From Triatoma infestans (lineage: Eukaryota; Arthropoda; Insecta; Hemiptera; Reduviidae): DNA of 64,000 bases. The DNA lies in the NCBI GenBank assembly GCA_011037195.1, contig JAAEAF010004375.1, positions 1 to 64,000 on the forward strand, written 5' to 3'. Position 1 is the stretch's first letter; each line of letters opens with the position of its first letter. Below the pieces are notes generated by a model. That model saw only the letters and a list, made by a program, of their open reading frames with translations. It made no database searches and was not told where the DNA came from. A program made the position numbers and the translations under genes. Below are positions 21,798 to 33,889 of the stretch, piece by piece.

Positions 21798-22084
21798 AAA
21801 ATTTCATTTTTTGTGGAGGTTCTGGTGGAACAGTAGTGTCAAGTGTATCTCTAAATCGCTACTTCAGTACAAAAAAAATATAATTGTTCTGTATCCAAAA
21901 TAATATTAATTAACTTTAGAAGCATTGGTCGAATACTAAAACTGAAGAAAAACAGTTAACCGGAAATATAACTTTAGAGTATCGGATTTTTTTTTTTTTG
22001 TGAATTTTTTCGATTTCCTTCAAACTTAGAATACTAACTCCACATATATATAAACCTATCAATTTTTATTTAATATGAGAAGAG
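21690..22084. other. Spacer with poly-T and decayed family A pieces
   Basis: Contains a T26 run (about 21769-21794) and 'caccagaag...' and 'cgatttccttcaaactt' stretches reminiscent of family A internal units on the minus strand. No gene seen. Confidence 0.4.
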
Positions 22085-22365
22085 TCGGAATTAGCTTGCT
22101 TCCGCATGCTATCTGGACACGGCTATTTATCGGCCTATCTCTATCGAATTGGAGTGGGTGGCGGACCCACCCATCCTGCATCTTGTGCGGAGGGAAAACT
22201 ATGATTTCACAGTACCTTGACTTTTATGTCCTCGCTTAGCAGAACGTGAGGAGTAATTTTATTAATATCGGAGATCAATGGAGAGATCGATATTGTATTG
22301 GGAAGCCAGAAGATGATTGGCTGAATAGCTGTGACCAATAATGACGTAGGTAAAAAAAAAAAAAA
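22085..22365 (+). pseudogene. LINE ORF2 C-terminal remnant (TRLxIG...C-X2-C type)
   Basis: The + translation 'TRLFIGLSLSNWSG' followed by 'PSCILCGGKTMISQYLDF' resembles the post-RNase H tail of many arthropod LINEs (TRLRIGHTRLTH...PxCxxC...H). The His is replaced and a TAG stop interrupts the frame. It ends with an A14 run at about 22353-22366, probably the tail. It is short, so the clade is not set. Confidence 0.55.
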
Positions 22366-23553
22366 AATCTTAAATTAAAACGTTAAATTCCAAATTTTGT
22401 ATCTGTTCAGTATTATTGGCGCTGTTTTCTGGACTGCAATATAATCATTCACTATTACCTGCAGGCATCCCTACTATCTCTATTATATTAGGTAGGACAA
22501 CTTTAAAGAAAATTGTCAATATCAATTAGAGTATAGAGAAAAATCGTTTGAGTGGACCAGATTTTTCCAAACAAAATTATTTTAGGTTCGCTTTTTTGTG
22601 TAGCTAAGGGGTAAGTTTATCATCTCTAAATTGTCTGAGCTTGATGCTAGCGCTGTCATGCTGTCGGCCACTTAGTAACTAACATTTAACTATCAGGTCC
22701 TAAAACCAACCTGAGTAAAGTTACAGCTCTATACCACGTATATATTTATTAAAAACTTGATCTTTATAGAAAATGAACAAATAGAATTGTAAGAACATTT
22801 GGAGTAAGAGAAAGTTGTGTGATTGCTTCACATTTAGAATATGTATATATATATATTTTATGAGTATGAGATTACAGTCCTGAAAACACAAATATATATA
22901 CTCGTATGTAGATTTCAAGTAAAGGCAACATCAGTAGTGTTATATCTTTAAACTAAACTATTATTATCAGTTTATTAAATGACAATCTTTAATGTAATTG
23001 ATTATAATAAAGAACAGATAAAATATTAAATTAGTTTCTATTATCAATAATGATTAAACATATGTTTATTATTACAACACAATTTTTGCTTGCTTTTCTT
23101 ATATTATTACATTATAAAAATCAGTAATTGAATTTGTCTTTCTAATCTTCTAATAAATTCATTTTTAAAATAAAATTAATTATATTTATACAATTTTAAA
23201 TCCAATTATTCTAAATTGATGTTTTATTAACATTTTAATTTAGCTAGTTATTATAAAACTCATTTCTATTAGTGATTATTAATAATCATTTTATTGATTA
23301 TTTTTCTTAGAATATGAGATCATCTTTTATACACCTGATCTTCCAGGTTGATGATCACATTCCTTGGAGCATTCCAGGTGCGCTTATTTCTTTTGCATTT
23401 AATTACTGATCTATATCTACTACTTGAGATCAACCTCATACCACAGCCACAGTTATGGAGAGAAAAATTGTTTCGCGGATTAAATAATTTTATTTTTTTG
23501 GAACAATAATCTAAAATATGGAGTGATATTGATTGAATAAAAAAAAAAAAAAA
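22366..23553. other. AT-rich spacer
   Basis: No gene seen. A family A left-end scrap on the minus strand lies at about 22800-22842 ('ggagtaagagaaagttgtgtgattgcttcaca'). Confidence 0.45.
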
Positions 23554-24229
23554 TCTGGTGTGAAACACTCACACAACTTTCTCTTACTCCTGTTCTCAAA
23601 ATTATAATTGGCAAATGTTATAGTTTCTGTACAAAATTTAACGAAATTCGTCAAAAACTGAAAAAAACTGTTCAGTAAAAGCGCACTTCCGGCTTACTAA
23701 TTTTCTTAAAACTTGGAATTTTGGCCATCTATTTATTCCTAATTAATTTTGTTTGAATGATAGAATTGTATAATCAACTGTGATACCACTTTAGAGGAAG
23801 CTGTAACCCCATCCCTCCCCTAAAAGTGCATTTAAATGAATTTTCCCAGATATATGTTTTGAATAAAAGATGTAGATCTTTGCATGGTTAGTTTATATAC
23901 GAAGTTTCAAGAAAATCGTCTAAACCATTTTTGAGAAAATTGCAAAAACGTAAAAAAAACAACTAGTAAAGTGTACTTCCGGTTGAGGAATTTTGACAGA
24001 TAACGCAACGTCAGATCCCATGGTGATACCTAAACGTAATATCAGGTTTCAAGTTTCTGCAGTTTTTCATTTTTGAGCTATGCTGTTCACATACACACAC
24101 ACAGAGACCATTTGCTAAAAACCACTTTTTTGGACTAAGGGAACCTCAAAAGGATATTTCCAGTGAAAACTCGATATCGAAAATTTGACAAGATTACTAT
24201 ACTTCCTCTTACTAGGAGTAAGAGAAAGT
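23554..24229 (+). repeat. Family A repeat, complete, one internal unit (676 bp)
   Basis: Both ends are intact and identical in type to the reference copy, but only one internal unit is present (23684-23974). The ~310-bp length difference from the 987-bp copies equals one unit. The CA tract is short. It is preceded by an A16 run. Confidence 0.88.
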
Positions 24230-25444
24230 AAAAGTTGATCTTCGTATTTATGAATCTAATTATATTTACAGTCGAAGCTCATCAGCAGAATTGCTAAAGT
24301 GATGCCTGTATAAAACATTAGTTAGACCGGTCGCTACAGCATTACAGCCTTTCTGAGCAGCACTGCCCCTTTCTATCGCGAAAATTTGAAAATGGTTCCG
24401 GTGACTGGATCACCTCAAATGAACCTGCATTTTTCTATCGCAAAATCCATTTGTTAACATAACTATGGGAAAAGATTGTAGCGTCCAATGGACGACACTA
24501 CATTGAATAACATATATGGTCCCTACCTTTTTAATAAAGTTAAAATTGTGTAGCAAAAAACAGAGAGAATTAATTCATCCACCATACACATATATCACAT
24601 TTTGTAATTTCCATAGAATTCGCCGTACACTAGTGATTCTCTTACTTCAGTAAGTATTTTGCATTGTTTCTTTTTATCACAGCACTCCCAGAATCCTGGG
24701 AGTTGCTGTTTCCTTGATGGAAAAATATATATTTAAAACAGAATCTTGGTGCATAATAATAATATTTATTTCTTTACATTAGCCTCCTGCAATTCCCATC
24801 CATTTCTGTCAGTTACAAGGCTTTCAATTTCTTCCCTCCATACATTTATCAATCATTGCTGTCTGGTTGTATGTAGCTGTTCCGATTATAGTTTTTTTTT
24901 TTGAGGATTGAAGAGCGACGGAAGTTGTTGCATTTTAATCAATTTATCTATATTTAGCTCTTGGGATAGGCGGCACTGTACAAATTCCGAAAGTATGAAA
25001 ATGACATCAATCCTTTTCGCTTAGCAACATGAATTTTTCTGATAAATATTTCTTTCGAAGAAAAAAAAAAAAAAAATCTCATATTGCATATGTGGACATT
25101 TTTTCCTATTCAGATCCGTGATTAATCGTCTATTTACTTTCTCGTATTCTCGGTATGAGCAAATGTTTCGATTGAGTCAAATTTTGAAAAATGCATTTTT
25201 ACCAGACTGCATTTTTTACGTATCAAATTTTTTACAAGCTTTGAGGTCTTCTAAGTACGAAAAACAATGTGTTAAGCGAACGGTGTGTGTTAATAAAATA
25301 TTTCATTAAATATTCGGATAAAATCCATCAACCGGAAGTGCGAGTTTACAGAATGTTTTTTATAGTTTTGCGTACTTTTTTTTCCAAAACGATTCCAATG
25401 CTATTAAAAAATAAAAAAAAATAGCGAAAGAGGATTGATTGTTC
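24230..25444. other. Spacer, no gene seen
   Basis: Mixed AT-rich sequence. 25315-25400 resembles part of a family A internal unit ('ccggaagtgcgagtttacagaatg'). No domain could be recognised in the frame at 25118-25309. Confidence 0.4.
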
Positions 25445-25592
25445 TATTAAAATCCGCGTAGAGGCGCCACAGTACATGACTGACCGCCAAGCTGAGATGC
25501 ATTGGACGGTAGTAGGTTCGATTCCCAGTTTTGGTCTGACCGGAACCTTATCTATGGTTTGTCATAAAGCCGGCCTTTAAAAAAAATAATAA
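25445..25592 (+). repeat. tRNA-derived SINE-like repeat with TAA tail (family S4)
   Basis: A perfect pol III B box GGTTCGATTCC at 25515-25525 lies about 40 bp after a plausible A-box region ('...accgccaagctgagatgc'), followed by a short body and an AATAATAATAATA tail (about 25578-25590). Only one copy was seen. It is not a functional tRNA: the cloverleaf cannot be closed by eye. Confidence 0.5.
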
Positions 25593-25894
25593 TAATAGGC
25601 ACTTCTTTACTTTATTTTCTCTTGAAGACTAATAAAATAAAGAAAGTTATTGCAACCGTTTTTGAGAAAATCCCCCTAACATTGAAAAAAAAAATTGCAA
25701 ACATTCGATAAATTTGATCTCCATTCAAACTGATGCATATCCTTCAGATCAATTTTTTTAATATCATTTTCAAATATGGAAAAATTATTTTTCTGCGTAA
25801 TTCGAAATCGTAGCATAACATATAAAATGACCGTTTTTTTTTTATTTAAAAAAAGAAATCAATTTTTTTATTACCTTTTTGAATTTTTATTAAA

Positions 25895-26890
25895 ATTCAA
25901 AATATAGCCTGTTATGTTTGGCTGTTGTAAGCCATCTTTCTGCCAGTTGTTGGATCCTTCACTGATACCATTCCTTGGGTTTGGATCAAAAAAACTTCCT
26001 ACACTCCCAATTTCTAATCGGGTGAAGTTATTAAATTTTCTCCTGCAAAGAAATTATGTCCTAATCCGAAACGTCACAATAGTCGGATGGCGCTAAGTCT
26101 AAGACTTACACGGTGAGTGTAAAATAAATTCAATACCATCAAGTTCATCAATTATTTCTTTAGTCTGACAGAAGGTGTGTAGCTGAACGTTATCTTGCTG
26201 AAACAAAACTTGCTAGCGATTGACCAAAGCTGGATAACGCTGGGCAATTTTTGACTACATTCTATCCAGTTTCTGGTATTGATTGTCAGAATTCATGAAA
26301 ATTCCATTGGGAACGAATTCTTTATAAATTACTCCTTCATAGTACCAAAAAATGCACAAAATCTACTTTTTCTCAAATTGTCCTTTTGCACCAACCGCAA
26401 ATGCCGTTTGACCGCGATCCACTTCTCATCACATGTCACACTATTCTTTTGTAGATGGATTTTTTAAAAAAAGAATTTGGCAAGAATCCAATCTCCTAGC
26501 AGCCTGTTGAGGTGCAAATTCATGCAGCATTAACCTATATCTTCTTTTTTACCTTCCCCGTGGTAGAGAGATGGCAGCTAACGGTGTCTTTAGACATTGG
26601 CAGATCTGCATCAAGTGCACGAGTACTTGTGGTTGGATTTGATTCGATAGCTTCCCTTACAGACTTCTTAACGTCACATCCTGCCCCAAACTTGTCTTCC
26701 TTTCTAAGGTTCGTATCTCTACTATTAAATTGTTTGAACGCCGGACGGTACGCTGATCAAGGATATCTTCCCCTTCGTCTTTACATAAAGCCCGCGTAAC
26801 TTCAGTAGCTAAACACTTTGTAAAATTCCTAATATATCGTAAAACACAGTCACGGTTTTCTAAAAAAAAAAAGGCCACAATTGTCATGAC
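25895..26890 (-). pseudogene. mariner-family transposase pseudogene
   Basis: On the minus strand, successive frames give the helix-turn-helix region ('DQRTVRRSNN...EIRTLERKTS', then 'AIESNPTTSTRALDADL') and the first catalytic block 'DEKW' (near 26430). Then come 'PALVNR', a stop, and 'QVLFQQDNVQLHT' (second Asp, near 26180). The last block decays from the usual HPPYSPDLAPSDYHLF to a version with two stops, and the end 'FFDPNPRN...NWQKDG' follows. The domain order is complete but many stops and frameshifts kill the gene. I could not define terminal inverted repeats. Confidence 0.8.
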
Positions 26891-27829
26891 TATGAAGGGG
26901 ACATCATACTATGTATAGAAACACTTTGCAGAGTCTAAAGATTAATGTATCAGACTTAAGTGGATATGTTTTAAAGTCCATGGAACTTCTTTAGTTAGAT
27001 AAACGGGTATTTTTTTTTTTTGTAGATATATATATGTAATTAGCTCAACCTATAGTTTTTTCTCAAAACTACAAAGAGAAAGTAAAAATGGTAATATAAA
27101 AACTTGAATTTTACGATCAGCCTCACATCAGTTCATTCTTGCTTTGAATTCTCTAACGATCTATAAACATTTCACCACAAAAAAAAAAAAAAAAAGAATC
27201 CTAATTTAGCCAATAACATTAACTGTTTGTGGAAGTGGTCAGTTTTGTTTACAATGGTTAGAAGAATTCTATCGGCAGTTCCGTTTTTCCAACTACCAAT
27301 TCTTTCATGTTTGAAAGGTAATAAAAATTCTGTTAATTGGTATAAGAGAAGTTATATAGTGTGCAGTGGTGAACGACGTGTGTGGCCTCCTGAACGTTTC
27401 AATATTTATATCTGCGGGCACCACCAATCACACCGCACTCTTCTTGGCTGTGGTACCATCGTCTCGCCCGCCACCATCATGCCACGGATCACATAATATT
27501 ATTATTCTCCCTATCTTCTTTTTAATGTTGTTATTTGTTGTTCAAGACAAGATCATTTAAAAATAACTAAAATTTTTATTATATTTCATGGATATTTTTA
27601 TTACATTTTGCATTCTTTATTATTTATTATTAATTTCAATTTTTTGAATATTAGAGCAGGGAATTCTCCAATTATTTAACTTATTGGTCAAGTTTTTATG
27701 CATCAAGTTAAATGCGAATTATGTCTATGTATAAGCCCATCAATATTAAGGAACTATTGTAGAAATTTAATTTTTTAATAATCATTGATTTCTCCTCTTA
27801 ATTAAAATATATATTAATTATCTGTTTTT
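26891..27829. other. Spacer, no gene seen
   Basis: AT-rich, with poly-T and poly-A runs. The overlapping frames at 27227-27560 show no recognisable domain. Confidence 0.45.
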
Positions 27830-28373
27830 ACTTTCTCTTATTTGCTGTTAAGAGGAAGTATCGTAATTCTTGTCAAAGTTTCGATATCGAGTTTTCACCG
27901 GAAATATACGTTCTGAGGAGTCCAGAAAAGTGATTTTTAAATACTGGTCTGTTTTTTTTTTTTACTTTTTCTTATTCTTCTTTGTTTCCTTCAACAGTAC
28001 CTTTAACGGGTGAATTAATTAAGTAATTAATTTTCACATGCGTGTATGTGTGTATGGGGAGTGGCAGAACTAACTTAAAAACGGAAAATCGCTGCACTTT
28101 CAAAAATGATATTTAATTGAAAGTTCTGTCAACGGATCTGGACTGCTTTTTTTTAAACATTCTAATATAAACTACATATATTAGGAGCTAGAACTTTTAT
28201 TTTTTTGTAACATTATTCGAAAAACTTCATTTAAAGGGAGTTTCGGGGGAAAGATGGTGTTATGTTTTCCTCTAAAATGCTATTTTAAATTATTACTGTG
28301 CGATTTCTTCATCTAAATTTATATTAATCATAGTTACATGTATTCCCAAAATCCATTACCACCTTTTTTATTG

Positions 28374-29820
28374 CCAATTGCTCCCTCTTCCTGTTTGAAG
28401 ACACCCTGAAAAGTACGACTAGCCCTGCGATACTGAAGCGCTTAAGCGCTGAAGTTATCCTTATCTGCTACCCCCAAGATGAATGGCTACATATATACAG
28501 GGTGACCAGAGTTATATGCTCCACCCACTTTTTTTTTAAACGGCGGGAAATTTCGAAAAAATAGAAAACACGTATTTAATCATTTTTAGTCTAGTTTATT
28601 TTCAGTGATTAATCCATTTTTTTATACCCCAATATCCCGAGATACAGCATCCAACTTTTTTTTTTCAAATGGAACATTATATTTTTTTTGCATATTTTTA
28701 TAGTAATTGAGCCTCTAAAAAAATTATAAAAAAAAAATTTAAAATCGGTTAGGCTTTTCAAAAGTTATGGTAATTTAAAATATGAAAAACAAATTTCAGT
28801 TTAATGTCAAAATTACCTTATTTTTTCTTTAAAGAAGCTCTTCAAACTGGGCACCATCAACGGATAGGCAAGCCAAAGCTCTGGACTCCCACGCTCTGTT
28901 TGTAGCAGCACTTAGGTGGCAAAGTCAACATCTAGGCAGACTAGAGTTATTCGACGTTCCATATCTTCGACTGAAGTCATGGGATTAAGGTTACTGTACA
29001 TTTATTTTTTAGATATCCCCACAAAAAAAAGTCGTTTAAAAAAAAAGTGGGTGGAGCATATAACTCTGGTCACCCTATATACGGTCGGTTCGGCGTCTGT
29101 TACGGATGCAGGCTTAAAGAGAGTTGGCTATGGTTTGCACAGCCTCGAAGTGGACCACTGCGATCGCTGGGACGCCATTGTAGCAATTTTGAAGGCCAGA
29201 TAGCGGCTGTAGATTGGGCTGCACAGGTAATCTTAAACACCCGCCCTCCTGTCAAAGTTGTGTTTTTCGTAGACTCTAAGGCGGCAATGCAAGCACTATG
29301 TTCCCATTCCGGAACTGATAGTGAGCGTGTTCTGCGGGCCCGCAAAAAAATTCACGAGAGGATTAAGGGAGGCTGGACTATTGTTGTCCAGTGGATCCCC
29401 AGTCAGTGTGGCACCACTGGAAACGAAAAGGCCGACAATTTGGCCAAAAAAGGCAGTCTTCTACCCCCTCCTACAGAAGCTATCAGCTACGAAGGTGCTT
29501 GTCGTGAAATAAAAGAAAGAGTCAACATACATCGCGTAAGCAAAAGGCGAACGGTAAACGATGGGAAATACTGAATAGACAGCCCCTGCCCAGTTGCCTG
29601 CCAAAAAAAGTAGCCGCAGCCAATTTCTGCCTTCTGACTAGGCACGACTATCTCCAGATTCATCTGAATAGGATAGGAGTTGTTGATTCCTCCATATGTC
29701 CCCTCTGGTTAGAGGAGCCGATGGATGTGGGACATCTAAACTGCTGCCAGTCTCTGGATATTGTCCGCGATAAAGTTTATAGGAATGACATGGAGAAGAA
29801 CTCCGCAATATGCTAGACTG
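28374..29820 (+). pseudogene. LINE ORF2 fragment: RNase H domain, split and frameshifted
   Basis: Upstream of the nested element the frame ends 'ICYPQDEWLHIYT'. Downstream it resumes 'VGSASVTDAGLKRVGYG', so the RNase H start motif YTDGS is split by the insertion and its Asp is changed to Val. Near 29150-29190 the frame shifts to the one containing 'FEGQIAAVDWAAQ' (Glu), 'FFVDSKAAMQAL' (Asp) and 'VVQWIPSQCGTTGNEKADN' (His replaced, final Asp kept). This frame stops at 29574. The C-terminal segment continues in other frames to about 29820. It is inactive because of the lost first Asp, the frameshift and the insertion. Confidence 0.82.
28498..29077 (-). mobile_element. Tc3-like (IS630/Tc1/mariner superfamily) element, internally deleted
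   Basis: A 580-bp element with terminal inverted repeats of about 40 bp: AGGGTGACCAGAGTTATATG... at the left (28499) and its complement ending at 29076. The minus strand reads 'DFFLWGYLKN' near 29030 and, after a frameshift, 'MTSVEDMERRI', the C-terminal end of insect Tc3-like transposases. Only this end of the gene survives. A TA target duplication (28496-28497, 29078-29079) puts the interrupted RNase H motif of the host LINE back in frame. A 6-bp ATATAC duplication would also fit the DNA but not the reading frame. Confidence 0.82.
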
Positions 29821-30273
29821 CTAGATACCTGATGGCTGAAAAAGCCTTGCAAATGGCGTAATAAAAAAATAAAATAAAATAAAAATGTATTCCCAAAATT
29901 ACCGAGTTTGAAATAAAAACGAATTACCGAAAGTGCGTTCTTACTGAACAATTTAAGTTTTCAGCAATTTTCTCCATAAAAAACACCGACGTGTTTTCTT
30001 CACTAAACTTGTAATATTAACTATACCTGAACAGAGACTTATTATTACTTCTGTTTTTTAACATTTTTCAGGGACTATTTTTTTATAGGAGGTTTTGAGG
30101 GGAAGGGGTAGCTTTTCCGAAAATTGTTCTTTTATTAAATTTAGATTGTCCCATTTCTCCCACTGTATAACACTGAAAATATTAAACTAGTAAAACAGTA
30201 ATTAAAATTTATCATTTATAAAACTAATAGAATTGGAGTGAGAGAAATCATATGAATATTTCCCACCAGATTG

Positions 30274-30376
30274 TTTCAAACTCAGGGGGGACTTCAAAAC
30301 ATATATTCTTGGTGAAAGCTCAATTTCTAATATTTAATATAATCGCAATTATTTCTTTATAGCTGAAAGAGAAAGT
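30274..30376 (+). repeat. Family A repeat, right-end fragment
   Basis: 'tcaaactcaggggggacttcaaaac...' through to '...gctgaaagagaaagt' matches the last 100 bp of family A on the + strand. It begins at the left end of the preceding minus-strand copy, giving a tail-to-head junction of opposite copies. Confidence 0.65.
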
Positions 30377-30662
30377 CTTAAAAAACGATTCTGAGACAGC
30401 ATCTCATGATGCATGTATGCATGAAGCATGCACCTCTTATTAAAATTTCCTATTAGTTTATACAATCCCCCCTCCCTTCTGTTTAGGTATAAAACCATAG
30501 ATTATTACAGCGGCATTTCTCAAACTTATTATTATTATCATTTAACCATAAATAAGCATGATGATAAATAGAAAGCGAATCACATTTTTACTATGTTCTA
30601 AATATTGCTTTTAATACCATCTCCATCTCATTTACCCATTTTCTTCTAGCCTTCTTACATAA
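30377..30662. other. Spacer
   Basis: AT-rich sequence before the solo LTR. No gene or repeat recognised. Confidence 0.4.
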
Positions 30663-31498
30663 TGTAGTGAAATCGCTTATCGGATTCCAGAGGTATGAAG
30701 TCAGATGTCTTGAAGAGGGATTTATTAGGCGGAAGTTAGCTTAGAGATTTTAGAGAGTTATTACTTGAAATACTAAACACTGAATTTACAAAAATAGACT
30801 ATATTTTTACAATAATTTGAATGTGTGAAATGGTAACTACAATTAATATGAACTGTTAGAAATAAATAAATAATTTAAAGAGATAAACAACAACTAATTT
30901 AAAATGATTAAAATAAATAAAACTAATATGCACAACTATGAAGTGTTTGATAGAATAATTATAAGATTAACCTTGTATAGGGACGCGCTCGCGGAACTCA
31001 AGTATCACTGCTGCTCGTTGAAACTGTAATGCTAATAATCGTAATGATAATACTGATCCCCTCTTCCAGTGGTGCGAAGTTTATATTAGTATTACTCACA
31101 CACTGTCAGGTGTGTAAGTAGTACTCATAATAAGACATCTCTCGTAGTGTGCGACCTTGGCCAGGTCGGTGACCAGTGTGATTTAGGTCAGTGGCCAGCT
31201 TTGGCGACAGTTGGCCGCCCATCGGTGATTTTCAAAGACTGGTAGCCTTGAATCGGCCAGGTGGCTTCTGTTCAATAATGATCCTAGTTTAAAAGGGTTT
31301 TATCGGTGCTTGTCTTTGATACTGATTTCCATCGGCCCTTGTATTGAAAAGGCTTTTTGTTCGGCGCGGCCCTTGTCTTGAAGACAGCGGCCGGTTGGGT
31401 CACTAGCTATAAATTATCCTTTCTTCTTGTTATCTTTTGTGAAGATAGCGGCTGGCTGGAGCCACTTGACATTGCTATAACATTGATATGTCATTACA
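30663..31498 (+). mobile_element. Solo LTR, copy 2
   Basis: An 836-bp copy, over 90% identical by eye to 11622-12454. It starts TGTAGTG and ends CATTACA, with 4-bp direct repeat ATAA at 30659-30662 and 31499-31502. There is no internal retroelement region on either side. Confidence 0.85.
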
Positions 31499-31502
31499 AT
31501 AA

Positions 31503-31937
31503 CCAATTTACCAAAATATTTTCTTATATTAAACCTTAGATTTCAGTAGCTATAAATTGTTTATACGCTTTTAAACTTTAAGTGTGGTGTGACAGAAACA
31601 TAAAAGTTGAAGTCAGTTTTTTTATACGAAATTGATAGCCTTACTCTGACGATGGATGAGAATTCGAAAACCGGTCAGGAACAATCTAAATAAGCATGTT
31701 ACGAAGGACAAAATCCCAGAAGACAAATACTTTCTCTTACTTGTAGAAAATAAATCATAGTAAATAACACTATTGTTTTTGTGAATTAAAAATATCTCAT
31801 GTGAATGCCGAATAAATTTAGCAAATTTTGACGGTTCAGAACACCTTTTTTTTAACATCAATTCTCTTTTCTCCAACGTTTGTGAACGTTGTGAACTATC
31901 TTCCTAATATTACTAAAATATTTATAGAAAAAAAATC
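31503..31937. other. Spacer
   Basis: AT-rich. The minus frame at 31622-31876 has no recognised domain. No gene called. Confidence 0.4.
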
Positions 31938-32185
31938 ATTTTTTTTTTCTTACTGCTGTAAGATAATCGTGTCAAATTTTCGAAACTATCATTCCAACTG
32001 TCAGTATAATTAAAAAACGGCAAATTGCAGTAAGCTGAAAATTAATAATTGTTTAGGTGTGACCAGAGGACGCGACAATAAGGTTGGATCAAAATCTGTC
32101 CCCAGGAATATAACTTTTCCGAACATATCTTTCAGTTTCTTTAAAGTTGGTATATTAAGTCTTTACATATACTAAAACTAATGTA
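31938..32185 (-). repeat. Family A repeat, decayed right half
   Basis: The minus-strand order is preserved (decayed right hairpin, 'aatcgtgtcaaattttcga', 'gtttaggtgtgacc', the start of an internal unit) with indels. It is interrupted by SINE S2 at its end. Confidence 0.6.
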
Positions 32186-32189
32186 ATTG

Positions 32190-32372
32190 CCTATTTTTTC
32201 ATGCGGGTTTAAGTCCAACGTACTACTAGGTGTCGTAGACGAGGGCGGAAGCACCTACTTTACCATTAATATTTTTTTTAAATGAATATAAAATTTAGCA
32301 GTTATAGGTGGGACTCGAACTGGGCACCTCCCAGTTATAAGTCAATGCTCATAACCACTATACCAACAACCG
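32190..32372 (-). repeat. tRNA-derived SINE, family S2, copy 1
   Basis: On the minus strand it begins with a tRNA-like head. The A-box region reads 'TTGGTATAGTGGTTATGAGC' and the B box 'CAGTTCGAGTCCC'. A body of about 110 bp ending near 'TGAAAAAATAGGC' follows. The same unit occurs at 35836-36017 and 53083-53265, all on the minus strand. Confidence 0.78.
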
Positions 32373-33885
32373 CTTGTATTTGTTAAGTATATTAATACTA
32401 CCTATTATTACATTTATTTTAATTTATTTCTGAAAAAAATGATCTTAGAGGCATATTTATTTTTGCTTTCAAACAATACACGATAAAATGATATTTCTTT
32501 GATATATTTTTTGAATGGTTCCAGTTTTTCATGTACCTCTTAATAAATATTTAAATTGATTTTGGTATTCATGACGTTAACTAGGACCAATAATTTTCTT
32601 CAGTCAGGATATTTCAAGGTGTGTGTGTGTGTGTGTGTGTGAATGTTTGTTTGTGGGACACCCACAAAGAACTATTTTCATCTTTATCTATCTATAATGT
32701 TCCAACATTATTATGGGAACATGATGGTAGCTGAATGCGGGAGTATATCATGCATGTTAGTACCTGCTGCAATCAACCCAACCCACCCATTTCTTCTCGT
32801 TACCCATCCAATCATCAGTTCATCCCAATTATGGTTTTTTGTTTTTTTTTTTTCATTTTTTCTGCTTCTATTTCTTTCTTTCCTTTTCTATATTCCCTTT
32901 TTGCCCTCTTCTAACAAGGCGGTAACAAAAAGGGAACATCTCAATAATCATGATGATGGCAGATGGCGGTAGTTTTTGTTGATTAGGCCACCCTCTGTGA
33001 TTGGTTGTTTCAAAGGTAACTGTTAGTAAAGCAGTAACTGTAGGGAAGAAGAGGGAATTGGTCAGATAGTCAAGAGAGAAATGTGTGTTCGGCAACATAT
33101 AGGACCACCCGCTATCTCTGATTGTCCATGTATACTCTCCTCTTGTTCCTAGCTTCCCATAGTTCTTTATAGCTTTTATTGCGCATATATATAACCTTAT
33201 ATGTAATAATATAATATAGTTATAATAAGTTCTTTTAAAAAAAGTCAATATTAGCTATTATTTTTCCTATATTTTCAATCAAATTATTGGAATAATTAAG
33301 GTAATTCTACAGAAAATTACATTATAATCTTAGAAATGATTGTAATTCTTAGAAAATTACCTGATTGCATTCTTAGATATTTTTCAATCATATCTATATT
33401 TAACTTTTTTCCAATCGAGATTACAAAGGTTTTTATTAAAATAATATTACCTATAAAAATATTTTCCAATTAGCTGATTTCTTCTTTTAGTCTTAGTCAC
33501 TTACATTTACGAAAAAAATGTAGTGTGAAATACTGACCGGGTGGCTCTTATTGCAATTAACATAATTCGGTATTAACAGTTGTTACTCCTTATAAAGAGC
33601 ATTTAGCATCCCTTAGTGCTTAATTTATACTATATTGTAACAGCCGATCTTACAATTCAACTTTTTAAAACTGATTTTAGTTACTTTTTTACATCTTTGC
33701 CACAGAGTAAACATTTAGTTTATGGGCAGATAATGTGTGGGATTGGTGATAACTTTCTTGCAGCTCTGTCGATCATTACTTTTATTTATATAAAGAAACT
33801 TTCTAGTTATTTGGAGCATAATGAACAGTCTACTCTACATTTACATGCAAGCTCCCATTTGTTGTAGGCATAATGGAGTGACTCT
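32373..33885. other. AT-rich spacer, no gene seen
   Basis: Contains a short (GT)n tract (32620-32640) and T-rich runs. The frames at 32643-32972, 32868-33248 and 33616-33867 have no domain and low-complexity composition. Confidence 0.45.
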
Positions 33886-33889
33886 ATCA

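Larger units (their letters stand above)
28353..29884 (+). mobile_element. 5'-truncated RNase H LINE with 15-bp TSD
   Basis: Flanked by a perfect 15-bp direct repeat ATGTATTCCCAAAAT at 28338-28352 and 29885-29899. The insert starts inside ORF2 and ends in an A-rich tail (AATAAAAAAATAAAATAAAATAAAA). Without the nested Tc3-like element (28498-29077) the LINE fragment is about 950 bp and covers the linker before RNase H, the RNase H domain, and a C-terminal segment ('CLLTRHDYLQIHLNRIGVVD'). Confidence 0.88.
27830..30270 (-). repeat. Family A repeat, complete but split by a LINE insertion
   Basis: The right end begins at 27830 (actttctctta) and the left end closes at 30270 ('...tcccaccaga'). About 890 bp of family A remains once the inserted LINE (28353-29884) and one TSD copy are removed. 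The insertion lies within an internal unit, at ATGTATTCCCAAAAT. Confidence 0.82.
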
